DNA from: Azolla pinnata
Lineage: Eukaryota; Streptophyta; Polypodiopsida; Salviniales; Salviniaceae
DNA: 25,909 nucleotides
Reading direction: 5' to 3'
NCBI GenBank assembly: GCA_037176905.1
Contig: JBBBWG010005614.1
Coordinates: 1,809 to 27,717, forward strand
Below the pieces are notes generated by a model. That model made no database searches. It had not been told where the DNA came from and saw only the letters and a list, made by a program, of their open reading frames with translations. A program made the position numbers and the translations under genes. Shown piece after piece: positions 1-11,080 of this stretch (its first letter is position 1; each line of letters starts with the position of its first letter).

Positions 1-479
1 AAAAACCAAATATACAAATCGCAGCCTGTCAACCGTGTCTTTCTTGATGGATTCGTCGAAGCTTTTGGTGGGGGAGCTGCAATGGCATCACCCATCAAAG
101 CCTCCATCTATATGATGCAAATGGATGGAGAAATATTCCTCCTCTTAGCCTCTTGGTCATGCCCCATTGTCCTTGTGAATGTGAACACTCAAGCTTTCAC
201 GGTCATTGTCGCATGTTATGGCTTCTAATCCACAATCAACTTTCACAGATGGGTCTTGAGGCACATTTGTAGGTATGTCGGAGAGAGATTGTGCATGTTT
301 GTCTGGACTACGACAGAGCAACAATGGAGGGGACATTAACAGCATAAAAACTACTCAAAAAAATTGAACTTGGCCCATGGATCGAAGTGCTCTTACAATA
401 TACAATCAAGTGCTCACGAGCTGCGTACAGTAAATTATAGAAACGCCAGCATGCCGTTGATCAAGTCATCGATTCGACT
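1..479. other. Region downstream of SECA1, no gene recognised
   Basis: This stretch follows the SecA stop codon on the minus strand and should contain its 3' untranslated region. The only open frames are short (up to 80 codons). They lack recognisable motifs and do not splice onto SecA. I could not identify a clear AATAAA-type polyadenylation signal. A neighbouring gene entering from the left edge cannot be excluded. Confidence 0.5.
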
Positions 480-3400
480 CTATCTGGCTGAAGATACGGC
501 TTTATCTTTCTTGCCTTTGCTCCCTTGTTTCCGACGTTTTCGGCGCGTGCCAGCCGCATCATCATCGCCCTCCTCGCTCTCTTTCGTTACGACTGGCTTG
601 AACTAGAAGAAAGAAAGGCCACGACAATCGATGCCTTCATGACCAGAAGCAGCAAAAACAAATAGAGGATGAGACGAAAATGCTATGAAGGAAGATACCT
701 GGTAAACCGAATAGATGACATTCCGTCGGATCTGCGCCATAAGCTCTACAAACAGATTATAGCCCTCGAGTTTGTACTCGACCAATGGATCCCGCTGCGC
801 ATATCCCCGCAACCCGACCACCTGCTGTAGGAACTTCAGGGCTTGGAGATGCTCCTTCCAAAGCCGGTCGGTTTGGCTAAGCACAAAGTACCGTTCCGAT
901 TCCGTCATCAGCCCCGCCGATTCTTCCTCGATGGCTTGCTGAAAATGTTCCGCAGAAAAAGAAAAAAAAAAAAGAAGAAGGCAGATATTACATGATGAAG
1001 ACCCAGAAGCTCGTGCAAATAATGACTTTTTCTCAAGGCAGGACTTATGCATGGAAGGGAGTGAGTTCCTGCCATCGATGAAATGCCCTGATAAATTAGG
1101 ATGGCAACTACTTGTGATCCTCAGAAAACATTAGCATTTGTATATCCATAGAAATTTCCCCTTCAATGTTGCTGTGTAGAGCTCAGAACATGATTGCACT
1201 AACCCTGGAGTCTGGACAGCTTTTTACTGCATCCAATACCTGGTCGGTATCCTCTGTTTCTAGCGCTCCACGATGCAAAACCTTGAATGTTCGACCAAGT
1301 AAAATGCTGGGAGATCCAAATACACGAAAATCTAGTTTATCACAACATGGCATGCAAACCTCTAGGCGATATGTCGAGTGCAACTGAATCCTTCTACCTT
1401 TCCTGAAATGTGTACTTCCTAAAATATAGTAACAAAGCACTTGACAACTATGTTCTCTGAAGAAAGAACAAAAGAATTATGAGCTCCGAGCTCTCCGGCG
1501 TGTAAGATTTCTACCTTACATTAAACGACTACTGAAATCAAAAGGAAATTAACACCACACTTCTCTATTATTTTACCAAATAAGTCATACCCGTTTTCTC
1601 AAATATGCCTCCCGTCCTTGTAACCTGAGATACTCCCTCAAGCTCTCGAAGTCTGTTGCTTGCTCAATGAGTTGTTCTTTAGTTAAGTCGTTCAACAAAT
1701 AACAATACCTGTGTCAAGAAAACATGCATCTAGTTGCCACCTCCTTGTAACCATAGAGCATGCATATGGGGGTATGATGCATGCATGTAAGCTCGTGTGT
1801 GCACCTAGACATGCATCATTCCATGGATGGATGGATGGATGCATGCATGCGTGCGTGTCATATGTATGTTTGCTTGTATGCATGTCGGATGTATGATGCA
1901 CATGTGTGCATACTTATACATACATACATCAGATGCATGGATGGATGAGTGTAAAATGGATGTATGTCATACACACCATTACATGCATGAAGGGATGCAT
2001 AATGTATGTGTGTATAATGTAAGTAATTTCTACTATGCACAACTCACTGTTGCACTTTCTCCAGCAATGCGTCAAAGTTCCATTCCTCTTTGGGTAGACT
2101 TGGATCGATATTTGCCTAAAAGGCAAAGTATCAGTAAAATGAAAATTGGTAGCAAAAAACAGGAGACATATGAAAAATTGTAAACCCAAAGACATAAGCA
2201 TATCAATCAACCAGCTCACCCCCACAATATCATCCATTGTAAGCTCGGCATACTCAATCATCTGAGACTGTAGATCGTCAGCCTCCAGTGCCCTCCTACG
2301 CTCTGCATAGACACGCTCACGTTGACTGTTGAGAACTTCATCAAATTCATACAATCTCTTCCGCATCTCAAAGAAGTAATTCTCCACTTTCCGTTGTGCT
2401 TCGTCCAATGTCTTTGTCAACATCTTCGACTCGATGGGCAAATCTGCCACACGGAATGCTCGCATCAATCCCTGCATGTTCAGAATTCACATAACAAGAT
2501 TTGCAACTGTTGGAATCCCCAGCTTTGAAATGCATATTCAGTGCTCACAAGCACAAAACATAAAACAAGTAGGCATGTGACCCTTTTGTGTATATGATTA
2601 CTACCTGTGTTCTTTCACCACCAAAAATGCGGAAAATGTTGTCCTCAAGACTCAAGAAAAACCTTGAGCTTCCTGGATCTCCCTGTCTACCACTTCGTCC
2701 TCGTAGCTGCCCAAAAGCATGAATTGAATTAATATACAGGGATAACATGCATAGTACGTGTGGAAAAGCATCCACTACCCTACACTATGATCACTGTATA
2801 CAATATGCCAAAACACAACAGCATCGTATTGAAAACCGTCCAATAAGATACCTGGTTATCAATACGGCGGGACTCGTGCCTTTCAGTACCCACAACATGT
2901 AATCCCCCTGCAGCAATTACCTGCATAACATGCAACTCGTAATGTTGGGAAGAAATTAATCAATCTGAACCTCAATTTCTATTCTAAAATGGGAAGAATA
3001 TGCAAAAGCTTTTACCCTTTCTCTTTCTATATCAGTATATTGTTTGTATTCTTCAACCAATCCCACAAAAGCCATCCTTAGTTTTGAAATGACTGGATCA
3101 TCTGTAGGCGCCTGAAATATTACAAATGCTCCTGAATGAGGGCTATTCCAACAAACAGAGAAATATCATCCCAAATCATTCAAGTAATAGAACATCTGAT
3201 ATCAGAAACCTTCTCACATGCGTAAGACAAACGTTCTTCTACTTCTTGCTCCATCAAAGACTTTTCACCCCATGCATCAACCGCTGCTTGAACAGCATCA
3301 TTGACCAAAGACACATTCTTCTCCGAGAGTTCACAAGGAAAGAGCGCTGGATCAACCTGGAGAAAGTTTGGTTTTTCTGGAATCACTTTAACAATGTGAA

Positions 3401-6400
3401 GACTGAAAGGTGCTCAGAAGGATAGGTGAATCACCCTCCAGGTTCTTCTTTTTGGCAACGTTCGACTTCTCTGAAAGGGAATTTCATCATCTGCAAGTTG
3501 GACAACTCTGCCAAGCAGAAGTATTGTCAGTTTAAATTCACACCAAGGGTATAATTTTCAAACCCTAACTAGTATTTCACAACTTTGGGCCTCTTTTCCA
3601 CACAATTTACACGAATCATGAAGTGAACCAACGTAACTATGAACTTCTTTTAACTTGTTTATCCTCAGCTACTTACGACATATTTCAAGGCTGTACTTGG
3701 GCATACCTGGAAAAGAATGCATATGAGTTCATTAAGATAGTACCTGGGCATTAGGATTTCGCGCAACTTTAGCTTAGCCATGAAATCAGGATTTCCACCC
3801 AAAATAATGTCAGTTCCTCGCCCTGCCATGTTTGTGGCAATTGTTACAGCTCCAATTCGACCGCTTTGAGATACTATTTCTGCCTCCCTCTCCGCATTCT
3901 CGGGTTTGGCGTTAAGAAGCTGAAATAGACACAAAAGCCTTCCTAAACAGGCATGGGGAAATTTCTTTAAAAGCATATATCAATGAGAAAACTTGATTTC
4001 ATGCATGTTGCAGCAAGCAGGTGATAGACAGAACCACGGTCTAGAAACATAATGGACCTTATTGGGCAAACTGAAGGTCATCTACATTTAAATCACTCGG
4101 CACATTAGGGAGTCACCTGGTAAGGAATGCCCAGTTCATCTAGTTTCTTTGAAAGATCTTCACTCTGCTCTACACTAGTAGTTCCAACTAGAACTGGCCG
4201 GCCAGTCTTATGCATTCGGGAAATCTCCACCACTGATGCACGCCACTTACCATCGGCTGCTCTAAAAACAACATCCGCTTCATCCTGTACCAATCCGATC
4301 ACATAAGATAATGAGATAGGATTAATCTTGTTAGATGCACTCAGAAGTTGTGATCAAGTACCTTTCTGATCATCGATCGATTAGTTGGAACAACTGCAAC
4401 ACTTAATTTATATATTTTCTCAAACTCTGTACTCTCAGTAGCAGCAGTTCCAGTCATCCCACACAACTTTTGATACTGAACCAATGCAGTATCATCAGAG
4501 GTCAATAATAGGCTGATTTACCCAATTATATACTGATTCACTTTAGTGTTGATCTTACCTGGAGGAAGAAATTTTGATAGCTAATAGATGCTAAAGTCAG
4601 AGTCTCATTTTCTATTTTCAAGTTCTCTTTTGCCTCAATAGCTTGATGTAGTCCATCACTCCATCGCCTTCCCTATAGTGTGAAAGCACCAAGAATATAC
4701 GATCTTGCATAAGAACAAAAGCTCCGTGATCCTACAATCCATCCTTTAACTACGTGAATGTATCATCATTTTTAATATGTATGCCATTTTGCAGAAGCAA
4801 ATGCTAGCATCTATGACAAGCTGGTGAAATTATACAATAAAAGTGTATCAAAAGTGACTGCACATACGCATACAAACTTCTAGCATATATACTAATACAT
4901 TTAATTATGTTGTTGGATAATCTTGCTATCTCGCTAAACACTTCAATACATTGTTATTGCTGAGATTTAAGATGAACTTCAAAGCATACTTAATGTGCAC
5001 TGGATGTTTTCTTTGCAACGCAAAACTGGTCATGCCTCGTTGATTGATTTCTAAAGCAATGCAGGTTGAATATGGTACATGAACGTGATTGATCTATCTT
5101 GTGATATTATATAACAAAAAAGTAACATCAATATAAAATATCTTCCTGTTTTAGCATAAAATTCCATACAGTTAATAATGCAGACGTAAATACCTGCATA
5201 ACTCTCCCCGTGAACTCATCCACAATCACTACCTGCTTATTTCGTACTATGTAGCTCACATCTTTCAAAAACAATTCCTTAGCTTTCATAGCATTTATAA
5301 GGTAGGACGCCCATTGCTCCCTGGGATCGTAAAGATCATTCACATTCAAGATGTCTTCAGCATCCTCGTATCCTTGTTCTGTTAGTAAGATTGATTTCTG
5401 TTTTTCATCTACCTGTCACCATTTCACTTGGTATGATTACATGGACAGATAATGGACTGTATTCCACATCAATGTAACAGAATATTTTAGCTTGATCAGT
5501 TTCTGCTGCAGGAAGTTTCCAGATTCTTCAAAAAGAATATACTACTCACAGTGTAATGGACATCCCGCACAAAAGCTGCAGCTATTTTAGCAGCTTTATA
5601 GTATTTTTCGCTCGGTTTTTCTGCCGGACCTGAGATAATTAGTGGTGTTCGAGCTTCATCTATCAGTATGGAATCAACTTCATCGATGATACAGTAGTTG
5701 AATCCTCTCAGAACAAGTTCATTTAAACCCTACAACCATGGAAGACCAGAATAATTTTATAAGCAGATTTTATTTTCTTCAAAGATTCATGTGATCAGAA
5801 TAGAAATCACTTGCCAATGCCAAACTGTCACGCAGATAATCAAATCCAAGCTCACTGTTGGTAGCATAGGTTACATCACACATATAACTGGCCTTCCTCA
5901 TCTCACTTGTCATACCCTCTGCAAGACCAACCGTCTAATCGATTGCTTATGTACTAATATTTATAAATGAGTCAAAAGAAGAAGAGCAAAACATGTATGA
6001 AAGTGAAAAGTGGCTTCTGCTTATCAAATTTCAAAATGTTGGGTCAAACATACATTGCTCTCATGCATATGTCAATCATGCACGCACTCACATAGCACCC
6101 AAGACATATTCTAAATAGACAAATCATCAATCAAGATTTTACATAGGATGACGGACGATTGAAACAGCAGATCAAGAATGTCTAGATTCTTGCTGATTCC
6201 AGATGCTAGGTTAAAGTGATCAGACAAAACAGATGAAATTTTTATCCACGGGAAAAGAACGCATCTTCTTGTTAAAGCCCATAGATTTACAGGAAACTTT
6301 AGCCATATAGAGCAACTTAAAAAATTTCAACAGGAAAAGGGCATCATAAAGTTGCAAATATAACTGAAATTTTTCCTTCAACAAATATTTCTGCTTACGC

Positions 6401-9104
6401 TGAATTAGGCCGACTTGTAGTCCAAGAAATCTATGCACTTGGCCAACCCATTCACAGTCACGACGTGCCAAGTAATCATTCACTGTGACTACATGCACTC
6501 CACGTCCTGTTAATGCATTCAGATATGCTGGAAGAACTGCCACCAGAGTTTTTCCTTCACCTGTTTTCATCTCGGCAATCTGTCCCTTATGAAGGACCAT
6601 GCCACCTGTTGAATGCAAACGTCAATTTTGAAATGTTTGCAAGAGTTATTTCAGTGTATTTGACACATTTTTAATACCAGGAAAGAATGCCATACCAATT
6701 AGTTGTACATCAAATGGACGCAAACCCAAAACCCTTTTGGAAGCTTCTCGAACAACAGCAAATGCTTCCTGAGCCAAACAAGGAATCAAACTACTCAACA
6801 GAAGAAGATAGTGCAAAACAAAAAACAAAAAAGCCACTAGCTGATGAGGTTTTTTAGAGGATCATTCAGTCTAATTTATTGATGAAGCCTGCAAATGATT
6901 CCATGTCACTTGCTTGAATGACTCTTTCCCGGTATGTTAGTTCTCAATAATAATAAAGTGTTCCATGTGGACAATACGGTGAATAACTATGTACATGTGT
7001 ACATGCTATTGTACTGCATCGAACCTTGACCTAATCATCTTTTGTTTGCTTTCTGGTGCATATAGTTGATGACAACTAGATGTTTCATGTTTCGTGCATC
7101 TGGGCCATATAAAGTGTAAGAATATTTACATGCATAAAAAATACACTCCAAATTCAAGGACTCACAGTTTATAACACAGATTCTGCTTCCCTCTCCTTGC
7201 ATAGTTTTGGTCCTTGGAGATGTTGTACCCAATGTTTTTTTTCCGGTCATAAACTCATGCATTACATTCCACAACAACAAAACCCTGATATGGCCATCTT
7301 GTAATTGATTTTCTTTTTCTTTAAATGCAAGGATTAAATTAGGTGTTTCAACCTAACCATAGTATTTTCTCCCCCCTTTGCTTTATCCTTACATACCCCA
7401 ATGATGATTCTTTCTATTGATCATACTCACACTCTTCATCCACGTCAGATTCTATCTCAATTTGTGCATAAAGTTCCTATTTTCATGCATATCAGAGACT
7501 TTGATCATGATTATTTCGATTGCTTTATTTCTACATCCTCCAATCATGATTCTTCCAATTGTTCACGTCCACACGCTTCATGCATGTCAGATTCTATCTA
7601 AATTTGGGTTTCAGGTAGCCTCAGAGGTGACTGAGATAAAAAGTAATATTACATTTTCCTTTTCCTAAAACTAATATTTTACGAGAACCATTCTCCTCTC
7701 TCTCAAGAAAAAATTCAAATTTAGCAAGTTCTGAGTACCAATCTATTTGATAGGCACACATATATGATTGATCAAAATCAAAAACCAACTTTTTTGGAGA
7801 AACATATGCATCCATATTTTATGTATTATATCCAGAGATGCACTATTTTTAGACAAATCCCCCATGGAATAATGCGAATCCATGTAACAAGCCCAAAGAA
7901 AAAGAGCATAGTCCACAATGCACAAATATCCCGAGCTACAATGCAGGAGAAATATTACCAAATGGAGCACATACGGGATTGATCAAACCATTAAAAACAA
8001 CACTTGACTAAAGATATGCATCCATGTCTAATCTGCTGTATCTAGAGATGCACTACTTTTAGAAACGTTTCCCTGGAATGGTACTAATCCGGCATAAGAA
8101 GGAAGAAGGTGAAGTACAGAGTCCACAATGTCAAAATGTTCCTAGCTATAATCAAAGAGAGTTCTTGCTTAACTAATCACAGAATGGAGCACATATGGGA
8201 TTGATCAAAACCATCAAAAACAACACTTTGGGAAGGTTATCAATCAAAAGGGTTAGAGTGCAGACTCCAATCGTCCTTCAAATTGATTTCTTTTTCATAT
8301 AATCATAACATAAAGCACATATGGAGTTGATCAATACCATAAAAGAATAACAGTTCGGTGAAAAAACCATCCACAGAATGGTGCATAAGAACAACGGTTG
8401 AAGTACAGAATCCACATTGCACAATGCTAAATGTTCCTAGCTATACTCGAATAGATTTATTGTTCAAATAATCCTCATATGGAACACATATGAGATTGAT
8501 GAAAACCATTAAGAAAAAGAAACGTTGGCAGCACATAATGCATCCAGGTTTTATTGCACAATTCTTAGACACGTCTCCATTCCACAAGGTTTGAGTACGG
8601 GGCCCACAATGCCCAAACGTTCCTAGCTATAATCGAAGAGAATTCCTGCACACATAATCAGGATGAGAGTCGTTCTAAACTTACAGGAAGGATGGAATCC
8701 AGCAGCTCCCCTTTCGCAACGCGCTCTTTGAACTCGCCCGTCTTGCTTCGGAGCTCAGAATCCGAGAGTTTAGAAATGGTGGATTCGAGCGCATTCACAG
8801 AAGCAACGGCAGATTCGAACCGCTGACGTGCGGCCTCGCCGTCATCCTCTGCACTCTTAAAGAGAGTGCCAAGAAGACCGCCCAATGCAGAAACCGGACC
8901 AAGGGGGGATCCATTGCCGTTGCTCCTCTTCTTCGTCGTCGTCTTCTTCTTCGTCTGCGTCTTCAATTGCATCCAGCTTGAGTCGCCAAGATGGTCTCCG
9001 TTGCCGAGGAGAGCACGATGGCAATTGGCATAGCTGATGCGAGGGGAGGGGGAGAGCAAGGGTGAATCGGAGGGGGAGGAACGGGGAGCTACCATGAGCG
9101 CCAT
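480..9104 (-). CDS. SECA1: Plastid protein translocase ATPase SecA (SECA1), 20 exons, complete
   Basis: This gene encodes the ATP-driven motor that pushes unfolded precursors through the SecY/E channel of the thylakoid membrane. Exons in transcript order: 9104-8685, 6768-6696, 6605-6399, 5918-5815, 5729-5550, 5412-5194, 4672-4559, 4475-4362, 4284-4117, 3919-3744, 3507-3435, 3356-3210, 3111-3016, 2920-2852, 2706-2605, 2471-2220, 2115-2048, 1708-1591, 938-699, 602-480. They sum to 3,063 nt (1,020 aa plus TAG), close to the usual plant SecA1 length. Residues 1 to about 70 are Ser/Lys-rich like a transit peptide, and [13 protein letters not shown] follows near the mature start. Visible motifs are Walker A GEGKT (180-184), [11 protein letters not shown] with DEVD at 284-287, [14 protein letters not shown] (563-576) and [10 protein letters not shown] (723-732). 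The C-terminal block [13 protein letters not shown] is conserved. The bacterial zinc-binding tail is absent; a Lys/Arg-rich tail (residues 981-1020) replaces it. Splice phases agree at all 19 introns, one of which is GC-AG. No frameshift is seen. Confidence 0.96.
1709..2047. repeat. TGCATG/ATGG-rich microsatellite region in SECA1 intron 17
   Basis: Intron 17 of SecA carries clustered GGAT/ATGG tetranucleotides (about 1824-1840), alternating GCATGC and GTGCGTG steps, and further ATGTATG and ACATACAT runs up to about 2010. The overlapping open frames rich in His, Met and Cys here on both strands come from the repeat and are not genes. Confidence 0.8.
5730..5814 (-). other. SECA1: GC-AG intron (SECA1 intron 4)
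   Basis: On the coding strand the preceding exon ends GCATTG and the intron begins GCAAGTG. No GT donor nearby keeps the frame. The acceptor is GTAG before GGTTTAAATG. This gives SLAL joined to [13 protein letters not shown], the conserved SecA order, in phase 0. GC donors followed by AAGT are the usual minor class spliced by the major spliceosome. Confidence 0.85.
7398..7612. repeat. Diverged ~142-bp tandem duplication in SECA1 intron 1
   Basis: Two related segments start at 7398 and 7540. Both open with CCAAT(G/C)ATGATTCTT and both reach GTCAGATTCTATCT followed by AATTTG. The spacing of the starts is 142 bp. The second copy has several substitutions and small indels and is truncated. No coding role is seen. 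Confidence 0.7.
7756..8660. repeat. Five-copy diverged tandem repeat next to the SECA1 exon 1 donor
   Basis: Units start at about 7758, 7969, 8191, 8317 and 8486. Each opens with a variant of ACATATGGGATTGATCAAAA and contains a block like GTCCACAATGC. Four of the five (not the truncated third) also carry GTTCCTAGCTATAATC or a variant. Some keep ATGCATCCA and AGATGCACTA in between. Unit lengths are about 211, 222, 126, 169 and 170 bp, so copies carry internal deletions. The array ends about 25 bp inside intron 1 from the exon 1 donor. It accounts for nearly half of this 1.9-kb intron. Confidence 0.85.
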
Positions 9105-9164
9105 GGGGCGGAAGAAAGAAGCCGGAGATGGAGAAGGAAGAAGAGACAGTCAGATAAGGCTTCA

Positions 9165-9775
9165 TCCATGTCCATGTCCATGTCCATGACGGTTTGATGT
9201 CCATGATGGCGATGACCATGGCCATGTCCATGCCATTTTGATGTCCATGACGGTAATGCCCACGGCCATGTCATGTCCATTTTGATGTCCATGACCGTGA
9301 TGCCCACGGCCATGTCATGTCCATTTTGATGTCCATGACCGTGATGCCCATGGCCATGTCCATGGCCATGTCATGTCCATTTTGATGTCCATGACAGTAT
9401 TGCCCATGGCCATGACGGTGTACATGCCCATTGCCACGCTGATGTCCATGCCCATTCCCCATGTTGATGCTTGTGTCCATGACCATGTCCACATGCTGAT
9501 GTCCATGTCCACATGCTGATGTCCGCGACCATGGCCATGCTGATGTCCATGTCCATTCCCCGTGTTGATGCTTGTGTCCATGACCATCCCCCACGGCCAT
9601 GTCATGTCCATGTCTACATGCTTATGTCCATGACCGTGGCCATGCTGATGATGCCCGTGTCCATTCCCCATGTTGATGATGGCCATCCCCCATGGCCATG
9701 CTCATGTCCATGTCTACATGCTTATGTCCATGACCATGGCCATGCTGATGATGCCCGTGCCCATTGTAAGAAGTA
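9165..9775. repeat. CATG-rich minisatellite, block 1, directly upstream of SECA1
   Basis: The array is built from variants of GATGTCCATGACC with GCCCATGGCCATG. A clear 44-bp period is visible at 9240, 9284 and 9328, followed by a 56-bp unit (44 plus 12) ending at 9383. Further right the units change to short GATGTCCATGTCCACATGCT types. A longer higher-order unit containing ATTCCCCATGTTGATG appears near 9660. The array starts 61 bases upstream of the SecA ATG. CATG is self-complementary, so both strands are packed with ATG codons; the resulting Met/Asp/His/Gly-rich frames are not considered genes. Confidence 0.92.
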
Positions 9776-10207
9776 TTAAGAATCGACTAGATAGGTATAT
9801 AGAGTTACTAACACAGAGATGGATATATGACGAGCAGCAAAATTCTATTACATATGAGAGTAGCTCACATTGGTTGTTAGCTTGGATAGGATCTGAACCC
9901 ACCCCTTACAAAATCAGTGGGGACTGATTATATATGTTTGGTTTGAGTGTAACATTAAATGTGCAAGTCAGTTGATAGTAGTGGGAATATTCTTTTTCTA
10001 TCAACTGACTTGTCATTTAACATGACCTAACTTCCTAGATACAAGCTAGTGCTAGATAGTACTTATCTTGAAGTCAATAACACATACTTCAAGATTAAGT
10101 ACATTGTAACTTGTCTAGAAAATATTCTTCTAGTTGACTTGATTAACTAAAACCTATTAGCCTACTTCACTCTTTCCTAGAGGTTGATCATTGTGCCCGT
10201 GCCCATT
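9752..10207. mobile_element. Insertion-like block splitting the minisatellite, 14-bp flanking direct repeats
   Basis: A 428-bp A/T-rich block (9766-10193) interrupts the array. Both sides carry the same 14 bases, TGCCCGTGCCCATT, at 9752-9765 and 10194-10207. The block holds a perfect 15-bp inverted repeat (9964-9978 with 9998-10012, extendable imperfectly) and a second one with a one-base bulge (10059-10074 with 10086-10102). There is no coding capacity and no poly-A tail. The 14-bp repeats could be a target-site duplication or just two copies of the array unit. A shorter CATTG also occurs at both edges. The class is not determined: a foldback element, MITE or solo LTR are all possible. Confidence 0.5.
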
Positions 10208-10420
10208 CCCCATGTTGATGATGGCCATCCCCCATGGCCATGTTCATGTCCATGTCTACATGCTTATGTCCACGACCATGGCCATGCGGATGCTCGTGTC
10301 CATGTCCATTCCCCATGCTGATGTCCATGTCCATCCCCCATGGCCATGCTGAACTCCATGTTGATTTTTATGTCTATGACCATGGCCATGTTGATGTTCA
10401 CAACACGGCCAATGGCCATG
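10208..10420. repeat. CATG-rich minisatellite, block 2
   Basis: This continues block 1 after the interrupting sequence. It shares ATTCCCCATGTTGATGATGG, CCATCCCCCATGGCCATG and GTCTACATGCTTATGTCC with the unit near 9660-9740. It fades out near 10420 at AATGGCCATGGCC. Confidence 0.88.
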
Positions 10421-11080
10421 GCCTAATCACAGATTAGCTGACTAAATTCGTGACATCCACGTTTCTCCTGCAAATGACTCTGAAAGAGCTCATCGACGAT
10501 CCAAATTCACCACCATGACAACATAAGTTCCGTGTTTCTGAATACTCTTTGCCATATATCCAATAGAATTGTTGAAGATTATACGCTCTCGAATCCGTTC
10601 AGTAAAAAGATCTAAGGGAGAACCCACTTCTATGAATCTCATGCCTGATTTTACACGCATTCTAAATTGCAGTTTTGCATTTTCTTTGGAGCATATCAAG
10701 CTATGGGCCTTTCCTACACATGAATCAGACTGCTTTGGATATACTAACAGTTTTACTTTTCATAAAACCATGAATAAGTCAGATGGTGTACAGTAGTAGT
10801 GCATTTTGTCCGCATGGTTTCCCAACAATTTGTACCAATATACAATACTATGGATAACTGCATATACTTTCAAGTCGACCAGTTAAATTATTATCTATGT
10901 TCTTTGATACATACCTCGGTCAATGCTAACATGATAAGAGATTTAGATGATGAAACCTATGTAATGTACAATGGGAGAATCATCTAATCAATCTTTTTGA
11001 CTCTTATCGGCTCGCTTGACTGAGATGGCGCAAACGAATTCTAGTATACTCCACAAATATTGCTTGTACAATCCCAATCA
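10421..11080. other. Intergenic region between the hydrolase and SECA1
   Basis: This stretch follows the hydrolase stop codon and should contain its 3' untranslated region, then distal upstream sequence of SecA. Short frames on both strands (up to 75 codons, about 10490-10990) have no motif I recognise and no convincing splice partners. No RNA gene was recognised. Confidence 0.5.

Noticed and set aside
480..9104. SecA as a sign of bacterial DNA or plastid genome sequence
   Set aside because: The gene has 19 spliceosomal introns and a transit-like N-terminus, and the neighbours are plant nuclear genes.
9089..9779. Several long frames encoding Met/Asp/His/Gly/Trp-rich repeats (GHGH and MDMD types) on both strands
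   Set aside because: They follow directly from the self-complementary CATG minisatellite, exist in several registers at once and have no unique sequence. I treat them as repeat shadows.
9766..10193. Solo LTR retrotransposon interpretation (TGTAAGAAG start, GATCA end)
   Set aside because: The five bases outside those ends do not match, so there is no LTR-type target duplication. It is kept as an unclassified insertion-like block.
9165..10420. Regular repeats resembling a CRISPR array
   Set aside because: Units are degenerate and contiguous, without unique spacers of constant size. The context is a plant nuclear gene with introns.
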